A DNA stretch of 64,000 nt from Legionella parisiensis (GTDB lineage Bacteria; Pseudomonadota; Gammaproteobacteria; Legionellales; Legionellaceae), in NCBI RefSeq assembly GCF_001467945.1, contig NZ_LNYQ01000006.1:265653-329652 (forward strand). Direction: 5' to 3'. The notes under the pieces were generated by a model. That model did no database searches. It saw only the letters and a list, made by a program, of their open reading frames with translations, and had not been told where the DNA came from. A program made the translations under genes and the position numbers. Shown here one piece after another: positions 37,173 through 46,165 of this stretch (positions are counted from its first letter, which is position 1; every line of letters starts with the position of its first letter).

Positions 37173-37319
37173 TTAAAATTCAAAGCCAGGCGGTTGATTT
37201 TGTTGTTCAGCAAAAATAGTGGTGTATGCTGCATAAAACGCCGTCATAGCAGCCACTCCAAAAGCTATAGTTACTGCAGACTTTATTGCTTGTCTTTTAA
37301 AAAATGCATATTGCTCCAT
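37173..37319 (-). CDS. 48-residue single-helix membrane peptide
   Basis: ATG 37317-37319 with the ribosome site GGAG 6 bases upstream; stop at 37173-37175. The product begins MEQYAFFKRQAIKSAVTIAF, continues through GVAAMTAFYAAYTTIF and ends AEQQNQPPGFEF: a short basic N-terminus, one ~25-residue hydrophobic helix and a polar tail. It lies upstream of the CPA1 antiporter gene, which is on the same strand and starts at 39137 only after intervening sequence in the opposite direction of transcription, so co-transcription is with the kinase-like gene at 35683, if any. Function unknown. Confidence 0.6.
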   Translation of the reverse strand: MEQYAFFKRQAIKSAVTIAFGVAAMTAFYAAYTTIFAEQQNQPPGFEF

Positions 37320-37520
37320 TTTATTCTCCAAAAAATCGATGATATTATCAATAAATTGCTCTTTCTATCAAATATTTGATCTATCTTTACAGAAAGATTT
37401 GGGCATTTTTGACCCAAAACAAGCTATTAAAAAACTCCTAATCTGCTTACTAAAACATCCAATTAGTATTGGTTATTTACCTTGTAAATCATAATCTTAA
37501 TGACAAAAATATAAAATTTA

Positions 37521-39137
37521 TCAAATTGTATGACGCTCAATTTGGTGATCCAGAAGCCCTATTAATTTATTTCTCATTCTTAGATTAATTTTATTCTCAC
37601 GCCAAAGTTTTAATACTTCGTCCTTTTCAACCTCAATGACATGGCATAGAAGTGATACGTTTTCAATGCTCTTCATTTGTTTATCATGAATTAATTGATG
37701 ATTGTGTTTTAAGATTCTTGATTCAAATTGATTTTTTAGTAATTGGTATTCACTAATATGCAAAGACAATTCATTTAATAAACTCGTATTATTTTTAATC
37801 AGTGCCTTTTGTTGATGCAGCCAGTTAAGTGCGGCATTAATCATTTGGACTCTTGTTTGCAGCTCAGACAAATGTTCCTTTTGTCTTTCAGAGTGGCCTA
37901 CTTTATCAATTCCCATCTTTTTAAGAATGTAAGGTAATGATAAGCCTTGTAAGATTAATGTCACAAAAATAACACTCAATACTAAAAAAACCAATAAATC
38001 TCGAAGATCAATGTTATTCCTTTGTAGCGTTAAAGTTGGAATTGCAAGCGCTGCTGCAAGAGAAATCCCCCCCCTCATACCTGACCATGCAATAATGAAC
38101 GAATATTGCCATGGAGGATAAGGATCTTTTTTACGTAAGGAGGGGGATAGTAGTCTGGGTAATGTAATAACAAATCCATATACCCAGATAAAACGCCCTA
38201 ATATCACTGCAGCGACCACAGAAATTACATATGCAGTTAATGTCCCTAGAGGAATAGAGGAAATACGATCATAAACGGAACGAAAATCTAACCCCACCAA
38301 TAAAAAGATAAGTGATTGAATCGTGAATGAAAACATTGGCCAGGTTGTGGTTGATGTTAAGCGAAATGCTGGTTTAAAACGAAATGAATATTGATTCCCG
38401 ATGATAAAACCAACAATAGCAGTAGCAATGATTCCAGATCCTCCTAATTTAATCATAGGAACATAAGCTAGAAAGGGTGTGAGAAAAGAAGCGATAACAT
38501 GCAGTGATGTATTTGAGATTTTTGTTCTTAATCTTCCAACAAGATGCCCTAAAACTAATCCATAAAGTGTTTCGCCAATAATTATTATACTAAAAGCACT
38601 AAAAGCATAGGCAACTGATACTTGATTGGTAATAGTGGCTGCTAAAGCAAAACGAAATAGGGTCAGAGCAGCTGCATCGTTAAATATTCCTTCTCCTTCA
38701 AGAATAATAAAAATACGTTCGGGTATACGAATTTTTTCTGCGATTGACACAATGGCAACGCTATCTGGAGGAGAAACGATGGCTCCTAATACAAATGAAA
38801 CAGGCCATCCTATTTGAGGAGTCAAAGTATGAATGACAATGGCAACCAGTAATGTAATAAATATCACGTGACCAATAGATAATAATGCAATAGGGCGAAA
38901 TTGTTTTTTCATATCTCGCCATGAACTGAATGCACTGATTTGATAAACCAGTAATGGTAAAAATATATTCAAAACGAGGTCGTGATTGAGTTCAATTGTT
39001 GGAAGAAACGGTATAAAACTGAGAAGTATTCCAGTTATAACCAAGATTAATCCAAGAGGAATTGTAGATTTTTGGAATATTTGGCCAGCTATCAAAATAA
39101 TGCCAAGCAATATGAGATAAATAACATAGGAATCCAT
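37521..39137 (-). CDS. CPA1-family sodium/proton antiporter (NhaP type)
   Basis: 538 residues with about 12 membrane helices and a ~130-residue charged C-terminal tail. The transport-site helices read VLGAIVSPPDSVAIVSI and LEGEGIFNDAAALTLFRFA, matching the TDP and ND motifs of CPA1 exchangers (with SPPD for TDP). It exchanges Na+ or K+ for protons to control cytosolic pH. The tail is rich in Gln, His and Lys and probably regulatory. Single-gene unit. Confidence 0.9.
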   Translation of the reverse strand: MDSYVIYLILLGIILIAGQIFQKSTIPLGLILVITGILLSFIPFLPTIELNHDLVLNIFLPLLVYQISAFSSWRDMKKQFRPIALLSIGHVIFITLLVAIVIHTLTPQIGWPVSFVLGAIVSPPDSVAIVSIAEKIRIPERIFIILEGEGIFNDAAALTLFRFALAATITNQVSVAYAFSAFSIIIIGETLYGLVLGHLVGRLRTKISNTSLHVIASFLTPFLAYVPMIKLGGSGIIATAIVGFIIGNQYSFRFKPAFRLTSTTTWPMFSFTIQSLIFLLVGLDFRSVYDRISSIPLGTLTAYVISVVAAVILGRFIWVYGFVITLPRLLSPSLRKKDPYPPWQYSFIIAWSGMRGGISLAAALAIPTLTLQRNNIDLRDLLVFLVLSVIFVTLILQGLSLPYILKKMGIDKVGHSERQKEHLSELQTRVQMINAALNWLHQQKALIKNNTSLLNELSLHISEYQLLKNQFESRILKHNHQLIHDKQMKSIENVSLLCHVIEVEKDEVLKLWRENKINLRMRNKLIGLLDHQIERHTI

Positions 39138-39203
39138 TTTTTCTCCAAGGAAAACTTAACTATCTCCAAAATTGCCCACCCAAACTCCAAGAGCGCAGCC
39201 AAA

Positions 39204-40778
39204 TTATGAATGCGCAATTTGCCACTGACCATTCACGAAAAAGGGTTGCGTCCACTGTATTTGTAGCTGTTCGTTTTTATCCTTAAGTGATTTCGTTAAT
39301 GGATTTGCCCGCACGGTAACTGAGTGATTCGAATTATCAATTTTTTTGATGGAAATTAAATTGCTTCGTTGATAGTTAATAAATTGAGGCAATAAGATAT
39401 CAACATTAGCATCCTTGGCATCAACATCAATAATACAATCATCAAGATTCGCGACATACTGGCTGTTTTCACTACTGTGAATCGTCTTGTGCTTGCAATG
39501 ATTTGCTGAGGATACCAAGAGCTCATTTTCATTATATTTTTTAGCTTGAGCGAGGCGATTCAAAAACTCAGCAAGATCGCCACTATAGCCACATAAGTTA
39601 ATGCGAATGTAGGCATCTGTTGCCCCCATCGCATTACCATTATCCACTGCAACATTAAGATCTTTAAGTAAAATCTCCTCGCCAGTCATTTTAACAATGT
39701 CAGGGCTATTGAGCTTTGCAAAAAAAGTAGGACTGCCTGGAATGCTTATGACTTCTGTTCCAGGATAACGCTTAAGCATCTCTGTTTTGACAATGTTATG
39801 CCGCTTAACAATAGTATTAAAGGCATCGTTGCGAAGGGCTTGCCCTGCATCAGGAAGTGCGATCAGAGCAGACATAAGATTCAACGCGTCAGCAACGCCT
39901 GGAGTGCTTTCTCCTGTTGTTAACTTCCAGGTATAGGAAAAGAAATTATGAAAAATACTCGCAGCATATGAATCACTCATAGGAAACCACATATAGCCAA
40001 GGCGATAACCCGGTTTTCCCAGCGCTTTGGAAACAGAATTAAACGCCAAAACATGTTTACCCTCATTCCTTGCCTTGGAAAGCCAGGCAATATTGTCTTT
40101 AATATATCCTGTACCATCACTACCATAGGATGGTGAAGAAAAGACTAAATCAGCAATAATGATGTTTGCCTGGGTATAGGGCTTGCGAAATGTGCCGTCA
40201 GGATTATTAGGTGAGGTTACAAATTCAACCAGTATTTCATCTGGTTTTGGCTTCACTTCACTAGGATCGTTAAAGCCCTGAAATCGTGCATTTGGATAGG
40301 GTCGAAAAGTCACTGCATGCTCATGGAATGAATAAAAAGGGATCTTTTCAACAAAAAGGAAGTGTTTTTGTGGTTCTGTCGCAGCGATAGCATAAACGAG
40401 AGCAAAAATAATTTGCAGTGATCCATTCGAGGGGCAAAAGGCATAGTTTGTTTCACGAGGATCAAAAAACAATTCTTTATTACCAATGCGTTCATGATAA
40501 GTGCGAAGCGTTTGATCTACTTCATTAAAAAAAGCCACGCTTGAAGGGATGAGTAGGCTTTTTTCACCGGGTTGCCCCAAATAAACAGCACTGTCAAAAA
40601 TATGCACCGCAGGAGGGTTAAGCAGGCCATAACGCTGGTACAATTCAGTGAACATCGGCGTTTCGTTTGGCCGCATGTATATTAGAGGATCAGAGGCATT
40701 GGCAGAGGTAGTGACAAATACAAACAAGAAAAAAATTCTGGATTTAAATACTGCCTTCAAAAAATTCGTTGCGAGCAC
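39204..40778 (-). CDS. Exported PLP-dependent enzyme, alliinase/aminotransferase-I type
   Basis: 524 residues. A Sec signal peptide (about 1-28, FFLFVFVTTSANASDP) precedes a fold-type-I PLP domain of the alliinase C-terminal kind: EFVTSPNNPDGTF (Asn contacting PLP), then FNSVSKALGKPGYRLGYMWF with the Schiff-base Lys. Residues after about 420 form an extra beta-rich tail of ~100 residues. Alliinases are C-S lyases; tryptophan aminotransferase-like enzymes share the domain. Export of a PLP enzyme is unusual, since PLP is a cytosolic cofactor, and suggests the folded holoenzyme or PLP reaches the periplasm. Substrate unknown. Single-gene unit. Confidence 0.85.
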   Translation of the reverse strand: MLATNFLKAVFKSRIFFLFVFVTTSANASDPLIYMRPNETPMFTELYQRYGLLNPPAVHIFDSAVYLGQPGEKSLLIPSSVAFFNEVDQTLRTYHERIGNKELFFDPRETNYAFCPSNGSLQIIFALVYAIAATEPQKHFLFVEKIPFYSFHEHAVTFRPYPNARFQGFNDPSEVKPKPDEILVEFVTSPNNPDGTFRKPYTQANIIIADLVFSSPSYGSDGTGYIKDNIAWLSKARNEGKHVLAFNSVSKALGKPGYRLGYMWFPMSDSYAASIFHNFFSYTWKLTTGESTPGVADALNLMSALIALPDAGQALRNDAFNTIVKRHNIVKTEMLKRYPGTEVISIPGSPTFFAKLNSPDIVKMTGEEILLKDLNVAVDNGNAMGATDAYIRINLCGYSGDLAEFLNRLAQAKKYNENELLVSSANHCKHKTIHSSENSQYVANLDDCIIDVDAKDANVDILLPQFINYQRSNLISIKKIDNSNHSVTVRANPLTKSLKDKNEQLQIQWTQPFFVNGQWQIAHS

Positions 40779-41077
40779 TAGCCTCTCCTATAAATGAGCT
40801 CCTTTTACTCATAGTTACAATTAGATTACAAAGGGTCAAGTTTTTTTATTTATTCGATTGGCCCAAGGGTTTAAGGCTTAAAAAAGCTGATATTATTTTT
40901 TTACGATGAAATAAATACTGGTTGCAAACAACCGGGCTATGCCCTCTGGGATTTTATTAGTTCCAATGCAGCAAGACGCTATTTTGGGATATTGAGTTTA
41001 ATAAGCTTATCAGCTTAAGATAACTATGCAGCAGGTTTAAAATACCAAGTTATTATTGTTCAACAAGTGGATTTACA
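40779..41077. other. Intergenic region with a direct-repeat copy
   Basis: Holds the left copy of a ~70-bp repeat (40871-40942). The remainder is AT-rich with no recognised gene; the promoter for the gene at 41078 should lie at its right end. Confidence 0.5.
40871..40942. repeat. Left copy of a ~70-bp direct repeat flanking the gene at 41078
   Basis: Aligns by eye with 41814-41884. Both begin TAAGGCTTAAAAAA, pass through GATA-TATTTTT, and end in AATAAAT followed by a hairpin and TATGC. The hairpin here (40918-40935, CTGGTT / AACCGG) belongs to the dispersed palindrome family. Confidence 0.65.
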
Positions 41078-41752
41078 ATGCAATCAGAAGAAATATCAAA
41101 TAAAGAGAGGCCAATCCTTTCTGATGAAGAACTACATGTTCAAGCTAATCAGTATATATGTGAATTTAATCAACTGATTTTTCAAAATCTTCCCTCTGTA
41201 ATATCACAGATTATTGAACGGGAGGTTTGGAAAAAAAGAAATAATCCTTATAAAAATTTTGGGGAATATGCCCTTGATAAATCATCAGACGGCCTGGGTA
41301 TTACTAACAATGAAATGTTGTGGTTATTGCGGTCTGCTATGGATATAAACACGCAGCATGTAGCTCATTGGGGTGATGTGATTAGTATGGTGGATAACTG
41401 CGTCAGGGTGTATGCGAAAGAAAATAAAATCTCTATTAAAGATTTGAATAATGACCTTAGGGAGCAAGATAATACGAATCCTAATTTGTATCAGGAAAAC
41501 AATATTACGTATTTACCTTCTCGCTCGAGATCTGTTGACGGGCAACTTTTGAAGTTAAAAAAGAAAGATCCCCTTGCCTATGAAAATGTGATGCAAGGAA
41601 AAATAAATATAAACGATGCCTGGGTCAAAGTGCCCAGAAAACAACTACAACCTATTGAAACAATTAAAAATAAATTTTTTAACTTGTCCAAATCAGATCG
41701 GGAAGCTTTTTTGGAGTGGCTTGAACAAGAGAAAGATAAGCTTCAAAATTAA
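41078..41752 (+). CDS. Hypothetical protein between two direct repeats
   Basis: 224 residues, soluble, highly charged, without a recognised domain. Segments such as LPSVISQIIEREVWKKRNNP, NFGEYALDKSSDGLGI and RSVDGQLLKLKKKDPLAYEN are typical of DNA- or phage-associated small proteins; the spacing of a 'defined ORF plus helices' hints at a DNA-binding or regulatory protein, but this is a guess. It is bracketed by two ~70-bp direct repeats, suggesting that it arrived or can leave as a unit. Confidence 0.6.
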   Translation: MQSEEISNKERPILSDEELHVQANQYICEFNQLIFQNLPSVISQIIEREVWKKRNNPYKNFGEYALDKSSDGLGITNNEMLWLLRSAMDINTQHVAHWGDVISMVDNCVRVYAKENKISIKDLNNDLREQDNTNPNLYQENNITYLPSRSRSVDGQLLKLKKKDPLAYENVMQGKININDAWVKVPRKQLQPIETIKNKFFNLSKSDREAFLEWLEQEKDKLQN

Positions 41753-41813
41753 ATTTGCACAAGCAACAGTACTGCAATTTTGGGAAGGATGTATTTACTA
41801 TGAATACTAACGG

Positions 41814-41884
41814 TGTAAGGCTTAAAAAATCCGATAATATTTTTATTGTTTAATAAATCCTGGTGGCGAGCAACCAGGTTATGC
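41814..41884. repeat. Right copy of a ~70-bp direct repeat flanking the gene at 41078
   Basis: Same orientation as the copy at 40871-40942, with scattered substitutions. It ends just inside the intergenic space before the stop of the calpain-like gene. Its hairpin (41859-41878, CCTGGT / ACCAGG) may serve as terminator for the convergent genes. Confidence 0.65.
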
Positions 41885-41887
41885 TTA

Positions 41888-43651
41888 CTAACGTTTATGT
41901 CGAACTGTTTCTTCTTCCTCTTCTTCTGGTGCAGGGGTTAATTCTTCTGGGTTTTTTACAGGCGGTATCGTGGCAATGGTCATATCGCAAAAACGTTTGG
42001 TAAAGTCAGTCAACTCTATTTCGGTATATCCTTTGCCTCTAAATTCAGTTTGAAAGGTATCTTCATCATACCCTCGCGCAGACGAACCCTCTTTGACCGG
42101 ATTAAATCTCGGGCTGCTTTCCTTTGGTGTTTTAAGATGTGTTTTTTTATGCGCACTTAAAACAGTAATCGTTTCGCCATCAATTTCTTTCCCCTTCCAT
42201 CCATATTCTCTTGCTGTCTCACTCCATGGATTTCTTACTAAAATAAATTTAAGGCTTTTCCCCTCTTTATCTTGTCGCTCGTAGCAATCAACCACCTCGT
42301 AATAATGTCCTCCAACCAAGCCCTTTGAAATTTCTTCTCCAATGCCATGAGTTCCTTTTTTTTGTGAAGTGCCTACGTGTTCGGAGGTGCTTACACTGGC
42401 AACAACTTCAGTCTTCTTAAGACTATCATGGAGTAATCTGAAAATTGCATCTTGCTTTGCAGTATAAATGCCTGTTCCGCGTTGATGTTGAGAGATTTCA
42501 TTGAATACATATTCTTTTAGTTTTGATGCGATGTCTTTATTTTGGCTGCCTGAGAAGATGGCATCAATTAGTTTATGAATATCTTGTACATTTGGTTTAG
42601 GCAATTGTGCAAACTCCCCAGCGAGTTTTTTGATTTCCTGAGCTTGAGCGCGAGGCATATGTGTTAGAATAGCAGAAAGTCTCTCTACCATTTGATTAAA
42701 TAAATCAATCTTTTCCCTAGACTGTCTTTGCAATCCTTGTGAATCATTTGGAATACCTAATACATCTGCTGCAAGTTTTTTAATGGGTTGTAATCTCTCT
42801 TCAGGTGTTATTTCATCGTCAGTTACATGGGAGATTGATATTAAAATTCCTCGAGCAAAATTTTCAAATATTGTAGCTAAATTAACTCTGGGGCTAATCT
42901 CTACGAGTCCTATCGTCTCCCCTGAGTTTCCTAACAATGCTCCATAAACCATTTCGGCTGAACCTCCTTTTAGTGATGACCGATATGTTAATGCGGGAAC
43001 GTTAAATTGCTGCTCCGTTGTTTGAGCAGGATGGGTTGCTATTTCGAGAGAGATTATTCTTGTTTTTCCAGCCAATTTGCTTACTTCATTTTTAGATACG
43101 GTATTCGTTAGCATCCTGTGTATTGCATAAGCCTTTTCTAATAAGAATAAAGCCGGATGAGTATGAGCATCTGTTATGATGGTAGCTAACTTCGTCGCAT
43201 CTAAAACATAGGTAATTATCTCATCCGTGATTGTATGTGCATCTTCATCACGTACTATGTTATGCAATTTAATCTCTACTTTACCATCATCGTTGAGGTG
43301 TAATATTTCATTTATAAATGAGGGATTTTGTTTAAGTATGCTGCCTAATGAGGCAAGCATAGAGCAATTACCTATAGCTCGTTGATTGATATCCGTATTA
43401 CTGACTTCTCGTTCTGTTAAATCAGATTTTTTCAACTTAAGAAAAGTAGATCCTCCTCCGATGTAAGCACCTTTTCCCCACTTAAGTTCATTTTTGATTT
43501 GCTCATCGGTAATAACTATTCTCTTTTCAACAGTTATATGTGTGTAAGGAGTATCAACTAGAACATCTGATGTTTCCGTAGGAGTTGACGTTTGTTTTTT
43601 TTTTTCGATGTCTTTTTTAAGCACGCTTAGTATCTTTGAATTAGAACTCAT
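41888..43651 (-). CDS. Calpain-like (C2) cysteine protease, effector candidate
   Basis: 587 residues. The calpain active-site elements are in order: NQRAIGNCSMLASLGSILKQ with oxyanion Gln90 and nucleophile Cys96 (compare QG-x-LGDC-x-LLA), then GLVGGHYYEVVD with His449, and FILVRNPWSE with Asn474. The insertion between Cys and His is long (~350 residues) and partly coiled. No signal peptide. The C-terminus, NPEELTPAPEEEEEETVRHK, is an extreme Glu block of the kind that directs Dot/Icm translocation. I infer a secreted protease cutting host proteins; calcium dependence cannot be judged. It stands alone. Confidence 0.8.
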   Translation of the reverse strand: MSSNSKILSVLKKDIEKKKQTSTPTETSDVLVDTPYTHITVEKRIVITDEQIKNELKWGKGAYIGGGSTFLKLKKSDLTEREVSNTDINQRAIGNCSMLASLGSILKQNPSFINEILHLNDDGKVEIKLHNIVRDEDAHTITDEIITYVLDATKLATIITDAHTHPALFLLEKAYAIHRMLTNTVSKNEVSKLAGKTRIISLEIATHPAQTTEQQFNVPALTYRSSLKGGSAEMVYGALLGNSGETIGLVEISPRVNLATIFENFARGILISISHVTDDEITPEERLQPIKKLAADVLGIPNDSQGLQRQSREKIDLFNQMVERLSAILTHMPRAQAQEIKKLAGEFAQLPKPNVQDIHKLIDAIFSGSQNKDIASKLKEYVFNEISQHQRGTGIYTAKQDAIFRLLHDSLKKTEVVASVSTSEHVGTSQKKGTHGIGEEISKGLVGGHYYEVVDCYERQDKEGKSLKFILVRNPWSETAREYGWKGKEIDGETITVLSAHKKTHLKTPKESSPRFNPVKEGSSARGYDEDTFQTEFRGKGYTEIELTDFTKRFCDMTIATIPPVKNPEELTPAPEEEEEETVRHKR

Positions 43652-43866
43652 AATAATTTTCTCGCTATACTTTCTATTATTAAAACTCGATAATAGTTAT
43701 ATAGAGTATAGTCCCCATTTCTTTTTTTATTTTGTCCCTCTACCCATGCTTATGGTTTTCATAAAAAATTCTCTACGAGGTAAAAAAACACTAGCCTTTT
43801 GTTAAACATTCACGGAAAAGCATCCAATGAAAAATGGAGCAAATTGTTAAAAAAGGGAGATTTAGT

Positions 43867-44031
43867 ATGAAATGTTCAGCAAATGTTGCCTTGGTTTTTA
43901 CTTCAATTTACCTTTTCAGTACATCAACAGCCTACATGCAGTTTAATATCCATGGTAAGCAAGCAAAAAAAATCTACAATATGCTCACAGGCCTAAAGGT
44001 TCAAGAAGATGGGGCAGCGGGACATCTGTAA
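43867..44031 (+). pseudogene. Small exported protein interrupted by a stop codon
   Basis: ATG 43867 (ribosome site GGGAG) begins MKCSANVALVFTSIYLFSTS, a signal peptide, then FNIHGKQAKKIYNMLTGLKV and QEDGAAGHL before TAA 44029. The same frame continues naturally for 24 codons as RKGKSIFCRYTNADMDFSLS and ends at TAA near 44104, just inside the convergent gene. A single TAT/TAC-to-TAA change (HL-Tyr-RKGKS) would explain this. The shortened 54-residue product may still be made. Confidence 0.5.
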
Positions 44032-44093
44032 CGTAAGGGAAAAAGCATTTTTTGCAGATATACCAATGCCGATATGGATTTTTCTCTATCTAT

Positions 44094-44855
44094 TTATTTT
44101 TTTAATCCATACCCCGTTTTAAAAATCCAGCCAATAATAACCAAGCATATTACGGTAAATGTTAAGATCATTGTAATACTAATTGTGACACTCACATCAC
44201 TGTGCTCGTAAAAGCTCCAGCGAAATCCACTCACCAAATAGACGACTGGATTTGCCAGTGAAATCTGATACCAGAAAGGAGGCAGCATATGGATGGAATA
44301 AAAACTACCGCCAAGAAAGGTGAGTGGTGTAATGATGAGGAGAGGTATCAGTTGTAATTTCTCAAAGCCATCTGCCCATATTCCAGTGATAAAGCCAAGT
44401 AGGCTAAAGGTTACACTGGTCATAATTAAAAAAAACGCCATCCAAAGCGGATGTGCAATATGCAATGGTACAAAAAACCAGGCTGTTGCGAGCACAATCA
44501 CACCAATGATCACCGATTTAGTTGCAGCTGCTCCAACATAACCTAACACTATTTCGACAAAAGATAGTGGGGCAGAGAGAATCTCATAGATAGTACCTGT
44601 AAAACGCGGAAAATAAATGCCAAATGATGCATTTGACACACTTTGGCCCAAAACGGTCAGCATAATAAGGCCAGGAACAATAAAAGCCCCATACGGTATG
44701 CCATTGATAGCTTGCATGCGAGAGCCAATAGCAGCCCCAAACACAATAAAATAAAGGACTGTTGAGATAACAGGAGATGCAATGCTTTGCCCAAGTGTGC
44801 GGAACATACGCGCCATTTCAAATGTATAAATTGCCCGAACACCACGTATGTTCAT
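44094..44855 (-). CDS. ABC-2 type transporter permease
   Basis: 253 residues with six membrane helices of the ABC-2 (DrrB/YadH-like) family; the segment [20 protein letters not shown] is the typical cytosolic coupling region, and [23 protein letters not shown] is the usual late loop. It forms an exporter with the ATPase gene, whose stop overlaps its start by 4 bases. Substrate: drug, lipid or polysaccharide; not determinable. Confidence 0.9.
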   Translation of the reverse strand: MNIRGVRAIYTFEMARMFRTLGQSIASPVISTVLYFIVFGAAIGSRMQAINGIPYGAFIVPGLIMLTVLGQSVSNASFGIYFPRFTGTIYEILSAPLSFVEIVLGYVGAAATKSVIIGVIVLATAWFFVPLHIAHPLWMAFFLIMTSVTFSLLGFITGIWADGFEKLQLIPLLIITPLTFLGGSFYSIHMLPPFWYQISLANPVVYLVSGFRWSFYEHSDVSVTISITMILTFTVICLVIIGWIFKTGYGLKK

Positions 44856-45784
44856 TTTACCCCCAACAATCCGATGAAAATTTCTTCTAAGCTGCTCTGA
44901 TGACTATAGATATCTTTTGGCCGTATTCCATGGGATTTTAGATTATCCAATACTTCTGAAATATCATTCTCTGTTTCAGCATCGTAAGTCAAAATCAATT
45001 TACCACCATTGTCATCTTTTTCCAGCGTCAAAGGGTAAGCTCTTAATCCTGATGGTATGGTAGATAGTGGCTCGCGTAACACGAAAATCATTTGACGTTT
45101 ACCCATTTTCTCCATTAAGGTATTTTTTTCCTCAGTCAGAATTAAATTGCCTTTATTAATAATACCTACCCGATCGGCCATTATTTGTGCTTCCTCGATA
45201 TAGTGTGTGGTAAGAATAATCGTAATACCCGTTTCGCGTAAGGTTCGCACTTGTGCCCACATGGATTTGCGCAGCTCTACATCAACACCAGCTGTCGGCT
45301 CATCAAGAAAAAGAATTTCAGGTTCATGTGATAACGCTTTAGCTACCATGACTCGGCGTTTCATTCCACCTGACAAATGTTGAATCTGTTCGTCTTTTTT
45401 ATCCCAGAGTGAGAGACGTTTCAGTAGCTCCTCAATATATAAAGAACTCTTTGCCTTGCCAAATAAACCTCTGCTGAAGGTAACTGTGTTCCATACCGTT
45501 TCAAATGCGTCGGTCGTGAGTTCTTGCGGGACCAGGCCGACAGCAGTGCGTGCCTCGCGGTATTGGGTGATGTTGTCATAGCCCGCTATGGCAACAGTAC
45601 CGCTGGTAGGCTGCACAATACCGCAAATTGTATTAATGAGTGTCGTTTTTCCTGCACCATTCGGTCCAAGCAACGCAAAAATCTCACCTCGACGAATCTC
45701 AAGGTTGATATCTTGCAGCGCTTTAAAACCGTTATCATAAATCTTTTTAAGCGCTGTAATTGAAATAGCGATATCATTTTGCAT
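44852..45784 (-). CDS. ABC-2 type transporter ATPase
   Basis: About 310 residues with all ATPase motifs intact: [18 protein letters not shown] (Walker A), [16 protein letters not shown] (signature), [12 protein letters not shown] (Walker B and D-loop) and TTHYIEEA (H-loop), and a C-terminal regulatory extension typical of DrrA/YadG proteins. The start at 45784 is preferred: AAGGAG lies about 10 bases upstream and the protein then aligns with the family. An in-frame ATG at 45856 would add 24 residues. Translationally coupled to the permease gene. Confidence 0.92.
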   Translation of the reverse strand: MQNDIAISITALKKIYDNGFKALQDINLEIRRGEIFALLGPNGAGKTTLINTICGIVQPTSGTVAIAGYDNITQYREARTAVGLVPQELTTDAFETVWNTVTFSRGLFGKAKSSLYIEELLKRLSLWDKKDEQIQHLSGGMKRRVMVAKALSHEPEILFLDEPTAGVDVELRKSMWAQVRTLRETGITIILTTHYIEEAQIMADRVGIINKGNLILTEEKNTLMEKMGKRQMIFVLREPLSTIPSGLRAYPLTLEKDDNGGKLILTYDAETENDISEVLDNLKSHGIRPKDIYSHQSSLEEIFIGLLGVK

Positions 45785-46165
45785 GAATGACTTACTCCTT
45801 ACGTCCCAGGGATAATTATGCGCCGAAAGATAATTATATGCTACGTTCAATTTCATTTAACAATTTCAATATGTAAGTTAAATATTTCCCGGCCCGCAAC
45901 TTTTTTCAATGCAAAGTCAAGAAAAAATATTGGTTATTCTACTTACCGCACCTTCATTGATTATTGAAAAGGCCAAATATTTTATACCCCCTATAAAAAA
46001 CTTTACATTTTCAGTTAATTTTTAGTTAACCCGCACGCCTGTATTATTAAAAAACAACATGATCAGTATATCGACTGTAAATCATGATTTGTAAAATTAA
46101 AAATAATCCAACTATTTTTATTTTGATCTCTAAAAAGAAGCAGACTTAAGCACGGGGAAAATATT
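45785..46165. other. Divergent intergenic region (~380 bp)
   Basis: Separates the ABC-2 operon from the plus-strand gene at 46166 and should hold both promoters. The palindrome GTTAATTTTTAGTTAAC (about 46014-46030) is the only structure I see and could be an operator. Confidence 0.4.
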
